NCBI RefSeq assembly: GCF_010389155.1
Contig: NC_057761.1
Span: forward strand, 17,982,501 to 18,046,500
Direction of reading: 5' to 3'
DNA: 64,000 nt
Origin: Erigeron canadensis
Taxonomy: Eukaryota > Streptophyta > Magnoliopsida > Asterales > Asteraceae
The position numbers and the translations under genes are program-made. Shown here piece by piece: positions 19,741 through 32,614 of the stretch. Below the pieces are notes generated by a model. That model did not search any database, was not told where the DNA came from, and was given only the letters and a program-made list of their open reading frames with translations. Position 1 is the first letter of the stretch, and every line of letters begins with the position of its first letter.

Positions 19741-22700
19741 TCAAACTGATGGCCTTTCGCCAGTTCTTCTTCTCTTTGCAACTAAAGAGATGGGTTGTCT
19801 ATCTTCAGAATCGAAGTTCAATCTTTTCTCAACATCTTCCTTGAACTTGATCAGACTTTGAAGTACATAAACCCAACCCTTTTCAATCTTGTTCTTGTGC
19901 TGCCTTGCCTCCAGCAAATTTAACATTTCAACATGCTCAGAATGTCCATATTGATGAACATCTGGATTCTCAGTTGTGAGTTGTGGTCCCTTGAAGTATT
20001 GAATAGTTACCACAAATTGCCTTCCTCCAGGTTTGATTGTAACTTTGAGTTCATTGATTTTACCTGGATGATATCTTCGCTGAAGAACTTCATTTAGGTA
20101 TGCACGTGCGTCAGACTCATCGACCAGTTTGATCTGGGCAGTGCTCAGTTTGTGTATAGCAGCTCGAATATCTTCAGTGGATGGCTCATTGGGTTCCACC
20201 CAAGTCCTTAAGTTTGCATCCCTTGACAAGGTTTTAGGCTTTGACTTGCTCTTAGACTTGAGTGGGTTCAATACTTGTTTGACCTTCTTCGATATTTGCT
20301 CAGTTTGTTTGAGAATCCCTTCAGTTCTAGCTTCCTTTGCCTTCTCCACTGATATATTTAGATTTCTAGCATCATGCTTAGCTTCATCATTAGGATAGTC
20401 TTTGTCCAGATGGACTTCAATCATTTCATTCACGAGTCCCACTATCCTTGGGTCACTCTTGACCTTCCTGTATTGCTCCAGTGAGATGCCCAACAGATTA
20501 GCATCATTAACATTAAGTATGCCTAATCCTTGTTGTTGAACCCTTGAGACAAGCAAAGTGGCCTTCTTTTGTTTCTTCCTTTCATTTATTGCATTTCCAA
20601 TTCTAGCCAATCTCTTGCAGTCAGATTCAGTCACTGGAGGAAGCTGATCAGGATTTCCAGTTTCTAACAAGGGTATATCAGTGGCAGGCTGGGCAGATTC
20701 ATCAGTTACAAGTGCCTTGACCTTATTCTTCTTCTTCCCACTTTCACCAACATCCTTAAATTCTTCAATAACTTGGATACCAGCATCAGTACTGGCAGCG
20801 ACAACCAACTCTTTTCCAACACTTGAACTTGGAGTTTCAAAGTGAGTGCTGGGGATGTTTACAGATCTTTCCCCCTTGGCAGATTCTAGTCCTTTCCTAA
20901 TGGCATCAAAATCTGAAGGACTGGAGGGTAAGCGATCTAGAGGCTGCCATGACCCCATGGTCTCGCACTCCTTGAAAACTCCACATATCATTCTAACTGT
21001 CCTCCAAAGATGATTGACTTCTTGTGACTGGACCAACACATTGCCATTTGTTTCAATTTGGCCAGCCTGAATAGCTTTAAGTATAGTCAACTCATCTGGG
21101 GAGAGCCCAGTTGTACCAACATCCTTCACCATTTCCTCATTTTTTGTTTTGCCAACTTCAGTTGTCAGATTATGTATTGCAGTGGAGTGTTCAGATACCT
21201 TGCTGGCCAGAGTATCTAGACTGCACCTCAACTGATTGATCTCAGATGTAATGGGAGTGAGATCAACATGGGGCGCTGCAGTCTTGGTAATCTCAGAAAT
21301 CACCCTTTCCATAAATTGTTGTTCTCTAGCAGCCAAGGTTTCTTCTATCTTTTGACCAACTAAAGTGGCCAACTGGTTTCCAAACTCGATCACATCCAGA
21401 CCAGGTTTTTCAATAAGCACCTTAACTTGTCTTTCAAGTTCTTGCAAATCAACCTCTGAAGATCTAACAGTTGTGTTCAACAGGTTGGTGATAGATGATG
21501 TGACCCCAGATTGAGTAAGTACAAAAGCCTCCCTTAAAGATGTTGCAAGTAGATTGGAGGAATTGACCAACTCATTGAGCTTGTTGAATACCAAGTCCTC
21601 ATTTGCAGAGAACTTATTGATCCCCAGGTCAACCACTTTGACATTTGTAATGTGTTCCTTTTGGTACGTGGAGAGGGACTTGGTATTCTTGTCAAGTACC
21701 TTTTGAATATCCTCAACCCTTGTAAGTAGGTTTTGGATATCAGATTGAAAGGATACAAACTGGCTATCCAGAGACAAAAGGGAAGGTGTCACCCTCCAGA
21801 AACAAGAGGAATTGTTGAAGAAAGAAGGGGAAGAGATTCAAGTTGACGTACAGGCTGAGAATGCTCAGGTATGTACGCCGGCGACGGTGGGGTTAGAATG
21901 TGTCTATTTCTAGGCACATTCATGGAAGAGAGGAGTTGTCTTGAGGCGAATTGAGGAATTTCTTGTAGTGTGGAGAAGTCAAAAGGTGAAACTGAAACTG
22001 GTAGATCTAGGGGTTGACCAGAAAAGGAAGGAAGCTGATTATGTGTAGATGCATCAGCCATTTCCTGGTCAGAATGTGTTTCATCCGAATCCGAGGATTC
22101 AAGCTGAAACTCACCCACACTCATGCCTAGATCCATGAATGATAGGGGTGGCTGAATAAGCTGTTCAGACTCCTGGTGACCAGTTCTAGTTGCCTGGATG
22201 GTTTCACCAGTTTGGGGATCCATTGCCGAAGCATCTTCTCCCTGGAAAGAGGTCACTAGTGCCTCAACCACAACTGCTCGATCCTCAACTGTAGTATCAT
22301 GGGCCGTAGAGTCTGGAACCTCGATCTCTGGTTGTGACTGACCAGAAACTTCATCAGCTCGTGCTTCAAGAGTGTCAGAAGTATGGCTCTACAAGTTAAG
22401 TGCTGACACGGACTCTAAGTTGGGCTGGGCTGACCCAATAACATCTTCATCACTTCCTCCTATAGCAAGTTCGGAAGTGGTTACCTGTTGTTCACCCCTT
22501 TGACTATCTCCAGCATCTTGTTGGGAAGAGGCTGGAGGGCTGGCAATAGTACTAACGTCAGTGGCAAGATCTGACTGTCTCCTAAGGCGCATTTTTGTTG
22601 AACGTTTTGCCTTTGGAACTACCTGGACACCTGTTGGGAGGTCTCGAGGGTGAGATATTGGTGGAACTGACAGGCTGGAGCTGGTGGGGAAAGACTACTG

Positions 22701-23687
22701 CCCAGGTTCGGCAACCGTCACAGTACCAGCAGACGAAATGGTGGGTCCCTCATTATTTTGAGGCCCACCCAGTAGTCTTTCTGACTCACCTTGGACTGGT
22801 GCATCAGTTTTTGAGAATGCCAGCTGCATTCTACTTGGCATCTGGACCTCTCCAGGTGAGGAGCAAAGAGAGTCCAAATTCCTCAGCGTCTCTGGGACAA
22901 TGTAAAGTGACTGAGTATTGTGATAAGCATCACTGCCCAGGATCTGAAGGAAACACAAAGACAAGAATCTGGAGAAGGGTATGCACAATCCCCTGTTACC
23001 CTTCAACTTCTGCACAAAACTTCTAAAGATGATCTCTGCAAAATCCACTCTAAGACCATTCCACAAGCAGTAAGCCATTTCTGCTTGGGTAGAGTTAATT
23101 TGGTCAAGGCCACCAGAGCTTCCTCCTATACTCTCTACCAAATGAATGAAAAAGTATCTCCATGAGGGTGTGAGTCCCTTCAACGTCATGGCACCTTTAG
23201 TTTTTAACACCCCATTCTCTAAACATTCCTTGTTTCCCATGTCAAGGAGTACCTGGCGATAGTTAATATTTTGGGAAATGACTACTGGAGTCTCACCTTC
23301 CCTCCAGTAGTTGAAATGCAGAGTATCTCTCACAGTATCCGCTGTGATGGTACACGCAACTGTTCCATCCTTGAGAGAAAAAGAGATGGATGAATAGTCA
23401 TCAGCGAGTTGTGCAGTGTACCAGAATTCACACAAGTAGTCATGGTACAACTTGTGTGGATTGAGAGAAAAAGTCACACCAATGGGAGAATCCAGAAGGA
23501 AATGTTGGATTCTTCTGATGAGAGAATCGGAGGCTTGAACCCCTTTCAAACTAGCCATGGGATTATTAGGGTTCAATTTTATCAATTTTGCCTCAGGGGC
23601 ACCATGTGCACGATTTATTTGAGAGGATGGGTTGTATGCAACATTGAGCAAATTAATGTCTCTGCTGCGAGAAGATTTGGGAGCCAT
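19741..23687 (-). pseudogene. Copia I extra ORF downstream of pol (env-position, about 1300 codons, broken)
   Basis: One frame runs from the ATG at 23687 to 21789 with only two in-frame stops (TAG at 22695 and 22389). A one-base frame change near 21792 then continues it to a natural stop at 19741. The N-terminal part (residues 1-330) is globular, beginning MAPKSSRSRDINLLNVAYN, with FWYTAQLADDYSS and WRYFFIHLVESIGG. The middle is Ser/Pro/Glu-rich and disordered. The last 680 residues are largely coiled coil (for example ILTRVEDIQKVLDKN near the start) with Lys-rich segments and a C-terminal KRRRTGERPSV. Position after RNase H matches the env-like gene of Sireviruses, but I see no signal peptide or transmembrane helix, so an envelope role is not supported. 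Confidence 0.72.
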
Positions 23688-24378
23688 TTGATAATAGAAA
23701 AAGAAAAGATTGAACTCTGATAATTAGGATTTTGATAATAAGCAGAGAGAAAAGAGTAATTGTTGATGATTGGAATTGAATGAAGGAATGTGAAACGAAA
23801 GTGAATAAGTGAAAGTAAATACAGGGTATTTATAAGCTGAATTCACAATCCCAAAGAATAAATAAGAATATTTTATTATCAAAAATCAAAGCTTTTAGAT
23901 ATTTTGTTAAAAATAAGTTTGAATTTTGAGCTAAAACATTCTATTCCTAATGTCAGCATTAAATGCTACGACGGCTTATATACCCACTCGCCCACTAACT
24001 TTTCACAATCCCAATAAAAGTGCATCTTTTTACAACATGGTAATGACACGTCATGTGATAGTTGTGAGTGGGTTAAAACACTCGAGTATTATCACGTGTC
24101 ACACAACTGACCAAGTACTCTTACCGTTATGAAAATTTGGTTAACCTCTAGTTTGAAGATGAGACAAAACATTTACACTGAGGAAACAATCCAATGCCAG
24201 TTTCAACTGGAGAACTCTCCAGTTGCAAAAGCAATTTTTGTTAGAAAAATGTTGAGTCTTTTCCCCCTAAACATGAGATCCATTTGATAAAGGACTGGTT
24301 TTTGAGTACATCAAAGCGTTAAATCTCCAACCAATCAAGGATCACCTGAACCATCCTCAACTGGAGGGCCTCACCAGT
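23688..24378. other. Spacer between copia I pol and the extra ORF, with CCAGTT/AACTGG palindromes
   Basis: Noncoding. At 24195-24230 two adjacent palindromic pairs occur (CCAGTTTCAACTGG, then CTCCAGTTGC), and at 24357-24380 AACTGGAGGG..CCAGTTT. It presumably holds the leader of the extra ORF's transcript. No promoter is identifiable with confidence. Confidence 0.5.
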
Positions 24379-27300
24379 TTAATGAGGATTTAACATGCCC
24401 AGTTCGCTGATGAGATGTTTAAAGGTTTTCTCATCAAGAGGTTTTGTAAAAACATCAGCTAACTGTTTGTCAGTGGGAATGAAATAAATTTAAATATCTC
24501 CTTTCATAACATGGTCATGAATGAAATGATACCTGATGTCAATGTGTTTTGTTCTAGAGTGCATCAGTGGGTTGTGAGATATAGTAATTGCACTGGTTTT
24601 GTCACAAAAAATTGAGGTTCTTGAGTATTTCATACCATAATCAAGTAACTGGTTTTTGATCTAAAGAATTTGGGCACAACAACTGGCTGTAGAAATGTAC
24701 TCTGCCTCAGCAGTTGACATTGAGACCGAAGTCTGCTTCTTACTGGTCCAACTCACCAGTTTTCCCCTTAGGAAGTGACATCCTCCAGTTGTTGACTTTC
24801 TATCAATCTTACACCCTGCATGATCTGAATCTGAATAACCCATTAGATCTAACCCTGAGCCTTTGGGATACCAAAGACCAAGGCTAGGGCACCCTTTCAG
24901 GTACCTGAAAATGCACTTAACAACATGCAAATGTGATTCTTTAGGGTTAGCCTGAAATCTGGCACATAAACATGTTGCAAACATTATATCTGGTTGACTT
25001 GCAGTTAAATACATCAGTAAACCAACCATTCCACGATATTCTTTTTGGTCCACTGGTTTTCCATTTGGTTCAGAATCCAAATTTAAAGGAGCTGCAATGG
25101 GTGTGGTTTTTGATGGGATTGAATCAAATTTGTATTTTCTTAACAAGTCTCTGACATATTTTTCTTGGTTGATAAAGATACCATCCAAGGTTTGTTTAAT
25201 TTGTAGACCTAAGAAAAACATTAATTCTCCCATTAAACTCATTTCATATTCAGTAGACATGAATTTTGAAAACTTTTCACACACTGCATCATCAGTTGAC
25301 CCAAATATAATGTCATCAACATAAATTTGTACCAGTAAGATATTACCTTTTTCTTTCAAGATAAACAAGATATTATTTATTGCACCTCTTAGAAAACCAT
25401 GTTTAAGAAGATGTTTGGTTAAAGTGTCATACCAGGCTCTGGGGGCTTGTCTAAGACCATACAATGCTTTGTTCAATCTATATACCCAGTGAGGATGCTT
25501 CTCATCAATGAAGCCTGGAGTCTGTTTAACATACGCTTCTTCTTCCAATGTTCCATTGAGGAATGCACTTTTGACATCCAGCTGGTAGACTTTGAATAGC
25601 AAATGGGTTGCATAAGCCAAGAAAATTCGTATGGTTTCAAGTCTAGCAACTGGAGCAAAAGTCTCATCAAAATCAACACCTTCTGCTTGACAGTAACCCT
25701 TGGCAACCAATCTTGCTTTGTTCCTTACCACATTGCCATCTTCATCCTTCTTGTTTCTGTAAACCCATCTAGTTCCAATAGGTTCCTTCTTCAACCCTGG
25801 TGGACAAGGAACAAGTTCCCATACATTGTTCCTTTCAAACTGGATAAGCTCTTCTTGCATTGCTTTTACCCAGCTTGGGTCTTCCAAAGCCTCATCAATC
25901 TTCTTTGGTTCAATTAGAGATAAGAATGTGATGTTCAAGCATTGTTCACTTGTGGCTCTTCTAGTCTGAACCCCACTACTTGGATCTTCAATTATTTGCT
26001 CAATTAGATGAGCTTGTGTCCATTTAGTGTATTGACTAGGTTGGTGTACAACAATATCAGTGCAAGTAACATGAGGAACCTCCACAGTTGTTGAAACTGG
26101 AGGAGGATCAATCCAGACTTCTTCAACATCATCATCAGAGTCAATGAGATCACGATTTGCATCATGGAATTCTTCAGTTGAAGGCACATCTTGAACAACT
26201 GGAGAACTTGGAGTCTGAACTGGTTCTGATATTGGAGTAGCAGGAACATCAGATCCAATCACCAGTTTTTGTGGTAAGTTAAAACTGATGGAGGGATAAA
26301 ATGAAGTGTCACTGGAGCTTCTCTTCTGTGCAACTGATTCCAAGTCTTGGTAACTGGAAACATCTTTTGGTGTAGAAACTGATTGATGAACTTGATCAGA
26401 TATACCAAAATCAACTGGAACAACTGGAGATAAATCAAGGTTTGGTCGTTTATTGATTGTTTCATTTGATTCATCGAATGTGACATGAATTGTCTCATGT
26501 ACCTTTTGGAGTCTATAATTATAAACTCTACAGGCCTTTCTGATATCTGAATAACCCACAAGGACACCTTCGTTAGCCTTTGCATCAAACTTACCCAACT
26601 GACTGGAATCGTTAAGAATATAAACTGGACAACCAAATACATGGAAATAACCAATATTTGGTTTACGATTCTGTGAGTCCCTCGATAGCTATAGATCGCT
26701 CTCGAGATCGTCTATGATTATGTCGTGAGTGCGGAATCCTCACGAGATAACTAGTTTGATTAGTAAACTGGTATATCGCTAATTATCAAGTAAATAATCA
26801 GCCGTATTATGCTATCTTCGTGAGTGCGGAATCCTCACGAGATAACTAGTTTGATTAGTAAACTTGTATGTCGAACGTGATACTTATTTTAGAGTATTCA
26901 TTCGTATATATATGTTTTGAGTCGAACTGGGCTTGCTGGGCTTTGTTCTTACGAACTTAGCTGCCCAGCCCATGTAACGAAGTTAATCTTCGTTTGTACC
27001 AAACGAAGTTTATCTTCGTTTGCCTCTAACGAAGATATACCTTATCTTCGTTAGATACAAGACTTAGTTATATTCCTAAGTATTTCATCTTAAGGAATCC
27101 TAACACATATTATGTTTGTACTTGTATATTACACAACAATATATATAACACCAAAACATGTAATCGATCATTACCATAACATAAAGTCCATAATCTATCA
27201 ATTACATATATAGATACGACATAAATTAACATAATGTCTCAATCTAAACGACATATCAAATCTAAGTTGCTGTTGTCACATCAACATGCATCAACAGATT

Positions 27301-28383
27301 CCTTAGGACTTCATAGGCATTCTTCCTACGTCTTTTGACATAAACTGACCGATTCTGGGTGTGACAAGCAGTTGCTACAGCTTCGGCCCAAAAACTGGTT
27401 GGAAGACCTGATTCAGATAACATACTTCTTGCAGCTTCAATCAATATGCGATTCTTTCTTTCAACCACACCATTTTGCTCTGGAGAACGAGCTGAAGATA
27501 AGTTTTGGGAAATGCCAGTGTCATTGCAAAATGATTCCAATTCTTTATTTATAAATTTTGTACCATTATCACTTCGCTGCTGACACACTTTCTTGGTATA
27601 CTTGAGCTCAACTCTTTTGATGAGAAAGATGATTTCACTAGGTGCATCACTTTTTGATCTGATGAACACCACCCAACAGTATCTGGTGTATTCATCAACC
27701 ACAACTAAAGTGTATCTCTTACCAGCTTTTGTTTGAACATTCACTGGACCAAATAGGTCCATATGTAGCATGTGAAGAGGTTCAGTGATGCTGAAGTTTT
27801 GCCTGGTTTTGAAACTGGCTCTTTTCTTCTTGCCCATCTCACACCCTGGATATGGCCTCTCCTTTTTAAAGGAAATTAAAGGTATCCCATCCACCAGTTG
27901 CTTTCTTGATAATTTATTGATGTTTTTGAAATTTAGGTGGGATAACCTCTTATGCCATAGCCAGCTGGTGTCCTCATCAGCTTTTGCATAGAAACAATGC
28001 TCTTTTGGAGCTGGTTCCATGTCCATTATGTACACATTTCCCTTTCTTGGAGCAATCATTACCACTTGCCAATCCTTGTTAAAAATGGTGCCTTGTGCAA
28101 CATCGAACAAAACTCTGAAGCCATCATCACACAGTTGACTTACACTGATCAGGTTATAGTTTAAATCATTTACAAATGCAACTTTAGTGAATTTGACTTG
28201 TCCATTGTTAAGCACACCATATCCTTCGGTTTTTCCACTACCATCATTACCAAAAGTCACTTCGGTCCATCTTGGACAGTGAACTCTTCCAGCAGGGGCT
28301 TACATCCTGTCATAGTCCATCCAGCTGCGCTGTCCAAATACCAGATATGCTTCTTTCGATCGCCCTGCACACCCACAAAATTA
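24379..28383 (-). pseudogene. Copia I pol: protease, integrase, reverse transcriptase, RNase H (broken)
   Basis: Protease near 28350-28270 retains WYLDS but reads D-S-A in place of D-S-G, followed by TMTG. A one-base deletion near 28262 shifts the frame. Integrase (28260-27298) shows WHKRLSHLNF (His-His) and CEMGKK, where the first zinc Cys is replaced by Tyr (PYPGCEMG). Its core residues survive in DLFGP, SDNGTKF and PEQNGVVERKN. The gene is split at 26672-27296 by a solo LTR and resumes with [12 protein letters not shown]. Reverse transcriptase has [23 protein letters not shown] and the catalytic [10 protein letters not shown]. RNase H has [17 protein letters not shown] and a final Asp in SIFCDKTSAI. 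In-frame stops at about 24661 and near 24490 follow, and the natural end is at 24379. Not translatable as one protein. Confidence 0.9.
26672..27296. repeat. Solo LTR inserted in copia I integrase
   Basis: 625 bp starting TGTGAGTCCC and ending GCATCAACA, flanked by an exact 5-bp duplication GATTC (26667-26671 and 27297-27301). Removing it with one duplication restores the integrase reading frame exactly. It contains a direct repeat of a roughly 60-bp unit with 'gtgagtgcggaatcctcacgag' (near 26738 and 26819) and several 'aacgaagttaatcttcgttt' inverted phrases around 26980-27055. There is no internal element sequence, so it reflects LTR-LTR recombination. Family not identified. Confidence 0.93.
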
Positions 28384-28507
28384 TTAGTTGTTTTTGTGAA
28401 CCCATCTTTTCTTGATGGGTTCACTGGACTTCACTTGAGAAGTCACAGTTGATTGTTTAGGGGTGGAACTGGAGGCTGAATCTGGAGCTTGTTCAATTAC
28501 TTCAGAT

Positions 28508-30814
28508 TCATGAGTAAAAACAATTGGTACTTGGTATTTTTCTTCGCTTTCCATTTTCAGTTTTGGTTCCAGATGGAGCCTTTTGTTTTTGTTTATACTT
28601 AGAAAGGGTTTTGACATTCAGTTTTTCAACTGAAGGAGAAGAGGCTCCTTTCAGATTTTTTATTCTGGCAGTACAACTCTGAACCTGCCTAGACAAAAGT
28701 TGGAGTTGACTGTCCAGTTTCAGTAAAATGTCATTTTCTTCAGACACCTAACCCTTGGACTTAGGTTCAGTTTGATTATTAGTCTTAGGATTATTGGGCT
28801 CCTTTGACTTTTGAGGTAAAGGCTTTTCACAATCAACCTTTTTAACTGGAGCTTTAGCCTGATTGGCTCCAGTTTTAACCTCAACAGGGGTGATTTTAAC
28901 GGATTCAGTTTTGAATTTCTTAGGTTGATCATAAGGTGTTTCAACCTGAAGAGATGAAGGCAATGCATGGAGATCTGGTATTGCAGCTGCCATTTGAAGA
29001 TCTCCAGATTTCCATGCATTCTTTTGTGCATCAATTGTTCTTGAAAAAGCATCATAATTCTTCTCAGATGCATTAACCCAGGACTTGATAAATTTTTTTT
29101 CTTTCTCAAGATCATATTTTAAACTTTGATTTTCAAGTTTTAATGCTTCAATTTTCAAAACTGATTCTTTTAAAGCCAACTGGACACTCTGCAAGTCATT
29201 CAACTAGGGTTTCACATTGTTTAATTCAGTTAAGATTGTTTCCAGATATCTTTTACTGTCAGTTCTTACAGTTTCAACAAACAATAAATCACCATTGAGT
29301 GATTCAGCAATGTCTAGTTTCAATTCAGGGTCATCCTGCTTATCATAATCACATACCTTTTTCAGAATGATGTCCACCCATCTTCCTGCAATGACATCAT
29401 CTTTCACCAGATGTTGCTGTTAATCTTCAAGTGCCATAAAACACATATCCCTAATCTATTCTTCATCATCAGATGAATCATCAGAGAGTTCCCACTTCCC
29501 TTCAGTGTTTGCCATCATGCATTTATTCTTTTCTTTTTCTTTTTCAAGGGACAAAAGGGCAATTTGTGCCTTAAGCTTCTTATACTTAGCTTTATATTTA
29601 TCATCAGGCACATTATAAGTTGGAATAAAGGGACCAGATTGATTGTTCATTTGACTAGACCTGCAATTCTTCATAAAATAACCTTTCTCACCACACTTAT
29701 AGCAGGTAAGATTGGCCTTGTCCAGAGAGTTGGAGCTGGAAGCATTGTTGGAACCATTTAATCGATTAGATTTGTGCTTAAACCTATTAAAGGTTTTGTC
29801 AATCATGGCTACCAGGTCATCATCGTCAGTTTCATCACAACCAACACTGGTCTCAGTGGTTGACCCAGAGTTCAGTAAGTTGCTTAACATCTCCTTCGTA
29901 GAATGTAACTGGACATTCTCAGAAGAAATCAAGGCAGTACAAGGTTGTCCAGTGAAACTGGTTCCCTTGGAACTTTGAGCATAGTTTATGGCATCCTGTT
30001 CAGCCACAAGTCTTGCAGCATTGTTATCCTCTGTGAATCTAAAAGCTCCATAGAGAGATGCAAGAGTGTGAGTGTGTAGGGTCTTACCTTGTCTTAGGAC
30101 AAGAATCATGTTTTCCCATTTGGAAGGAAGAACATCACAAAATTTCTCAAGAAGAATGTCCTTGTCTTTTTCAACACCCAACCCTCTTAATTGATTAATA
30201 AGACTAGTAAATCTGGTATAAGTACCAGTTAGACTTTCATTGGGTAGAGCAAAGAAGGATTCATACTTCTTGTTTAAAGCAACCTTTCTAGTGACAATGG
30301 TGTCCTCACCTCCTTCAAACTGAATGACTAATTCATCCCACATTGCCTTGGCACTGGGAAACAGCACAAGTGTTGGAATTAAGTCTTCAGGGACAGCAAC
30401 AAGGATCATGTTTTTCAGTCTGGTATCCAAGTCTACCAGTCTGTGACCCTCATCTGACCAGTGGTCTTCTGGTTTTTCTCTAGATCCTCTTATTCCAGTT
30501 GGATCAAGAAGAGAACTTACCCTAAGAGACATGGGTATAGAGGGTCCATCCTTAAGGATTTTTAACATATACCTTTCTATCCCACCAAAATGCAGCAACA
30601 TTCTGGCCTTCCATGTCCCAAATGTTTCACCATTCCCATCAAATTTGGGAACAGGAGTATTTCAATAATGGACATGGACAAGGTTTGGGGCATTAGGAGG
30701 AGGTAGAGGAGGATTGTTATTAGCAGTTTGATTAACATTTTGATTAGGTATGGTATTATTAACATTAGTGTTTTCATCATTACCAGGACCATTCTCACCT
30801 TCAGTAGTAGACAT
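28508..30814 (-). pseudogene. Copia I gag and coiled-coil linker (broken)
   Basis: Start ATG at 30814, N-terminus Asn-rich, then a capsid-like region of the UBN2/DUF4219 kind (MLLHFGGIERYMLKIL near 30601, LVIQFEGGEDTI, LTGTYTRFTSLINQL). The zinc knuckle near 29710-29670 reads CYKCGEKGYFMKNC, where the metal-binding His is Tyr. After NTEGKWELSDDSSDDEE the frame runs on through a coiled-coil linker (ALKESVLKIEALKLENQSLK). In-frame stops lie at about 30660, 29456, 29420, 29204 and 28748, and the frame shifts near 28600 into the segment that ends PIKKRWVHKNN at 28384. Gag would package element RNA; the lost His and the stops make this copy inactive. Confidence 0.85.
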
Positions 30815-30847
30815 CTTAGCAGATCTAGGCAATTATGTTAGCCTTCC

Positions 30848-30859
30848 GCTTTGATACCA
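30848..30859 (-). promoter_or_regulatory. Copia I primer-binding site
   Basis: Minus strand TGGTATCAAAGC, next to the 5' LTR, one base different from TGGTATCAGAGC, the complement of the initiator methionine tRNA 3' end used by most plant copia elements. Confidence 0.85.
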
Positions 30860-31780
30860 CTTATAAGTCCCAACTCAAGAGATGGTACTAACTGAAGACA
30901 CCTCTATGTCAATGGTGAGAGTTCTTTGCAATATAATCACTGAACTGGAGACGACCAGTTACAGTGATTGTATACCAAGTCCTTGAATAGATTAATTAGT
31001 AGGTGACAAAGAGAAAGACAATGCAATAAGTAAATATACCATAGTAAAATGGTGAGACCAAGTTGTAATTTTCAAATGTATTTTATTTATAAATAAAATA
31101 CAAGGTTGTTGTGGAACCAAGATAATACAAAAGTGTAAATATCCTAACAACCTACGAAATGCAAATGATCTATACTCGGAAATTCACTTTTAACAATCGA
31201 AACACTTAAAGTTGTGAAGTGTTCCCTTTTAGGATTGAGAAAATATTGCACAAGTACACCAATAATATTGCAAAAGTCTGAATATGCAAAGTTGTATTCT
31301 TGTTGTGCAAAGACCTCTATTTATAGACAAAGTTGGCATTGGGAATCCAACTTTGTCGTATAAATATGGTTGACAGAATTTAAGGAAACTAAGTGAGTTC
31401 CTTTGAAATGCTTGATAAGGTAAGTCAAGACATTACTTTATCTAACCTGCTTTATGCACTTTTGTACTTTAATCACAGAAAAATGATATTGTCTGTATAA
31501 AACTGCATAAAGCAAAAAGGTCTTCCTCGTAAATAGTGTAAAGCATTGTAAAGGCTTTAAACTGATATTCTCCAGTTTCAATCTGAGTAAAATGCCAATT
31601 GGGCTTCGCTTCCATTGTCATTCTCTATCTTCCATTTGTTGTCTTCGATGTTAATTGGAATGTCTTCAGTTCTGATCAGATCTCAACTGTAGGAAAGTCT
31701 TTAGTTGCATTGACTGTACATTGCAGCTGGACTTCAATATATTTCTGGACAAATCTTCTGGTCTCCAGATGCAACTGGAG
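30860..31780 (-). repeat. Copia I 5' LTR, truncated by the Athila insertion
   Basis: 921 bp matching 18508-19435. The end next to the primer-binding site reads CT in place of the TG of the other copy. The match stops at 'gcaactggag' (31780), exactly where the Athila LTR starts. TATA box CTATAAATAG on the minus strand at 31326-31317. Confidence 0.9.
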
Positions 31781-32614
31781 TGATGTGCAAAATCTAGCTT
31801 TAAATTTATAAATAAAAAACTACCCAAAAACTCACTACTACGCACTCACGGGCAGTGAACCCGATCGTTTGTAATATAGTTAAGAGGTAAGTCTGAGTTC
31901 GTTCTCAGGGATTTGGAAATGATTAGTTGCTTGTAAAATGGTTTGGAAAACGGGTGTTGCTTCGAAAATCCTTTTGACAAATAAAGTGTTTGCAAAATAA
32001 TTGCATAAATTTAAAAGAACACTTCAGACAATATAATTAAAAGTCATCCACCCTGACTTCCCTCGACTTCAAATGTGATTGCATTTAACGAAGAACAAAT
32101 TCTCTAGAGTTTAAAGATAATCGTGACAAGATTAAGCTATTCACGTGGTACCACCAACCGTGAACAAATTATCGAATCACTTAACTACTAGTCGAATTAC
32201 CCAAACCGGTACCACCAAAACTAAGACAATTCTTCTAACAATCAGTTTTATTGACTATCCAATTATCAATTGAACCTATGTGACAATAGCGTGGTACCAC
32301 CAACCGATATCAATCACGTTGACAAAATTAATCTTTTCTTAAAACAATATTCACTATCATACCATGAACTAGTGATAATTACTTATAGACAAGTAACCGT
32401 TTTAAAATCACATACACATTCAACTGGTACCACCAACGAAGAATCATATGCAACCAATATCGAAATTAATTAATTAAAAGAATTAATATCATCAAGATCA
32501 CAGAACAACGATAATTAAAATAAACCCTTTTGAATTAAAAATATTGCAATCACATTATCCGTCTAGTTCCATCAAGGTGGATGATTAAAAGTTTAGCCAC
32601 TCATGATCAATTCA
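31781..32614 (-). repeat. Athila 3' LTR, segment 1
   Basis: Starts TGATGTGCAAAATC on the plus strand and holds the phrases 'cacgggcagtgaacccgatcg' broken by variants, and three copies of 'gtggtaccaccaa'. It stops at 32614 with ATTCA, the target duplication of the Tat-like element. The small ORF at 32270-32473 is not a gene. Confidence 0.85.

Larger units (their letters stand above)
18508..31780 (-). mobile_element. Ty1/copia retrotransposon, Sirevirus-like (copia I), 5' LTR truncated
   Basis: Minus-strand order from right to left: partial 5' LTR (30860-31780), primer-binding site, gag, a long coiled-coil linker, protease, integrase (split by a solo LTR), reverse transcriptase, RNase H, a spacer, a very long extra ORF (23687-19741), polypurine tract and 3' LTR (18508-19466). 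The integrase-before-RT order defines copia. The gene after RNase H suggests the Sirevirus (Maximus/SIRE) lineage. All ORFs carry stops or frameshifts and the two LTRs differ by several percent and an indel, so this is an old copy. Its right LTR is cut at 31780 by the Athila element. Confidence 0.88.
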
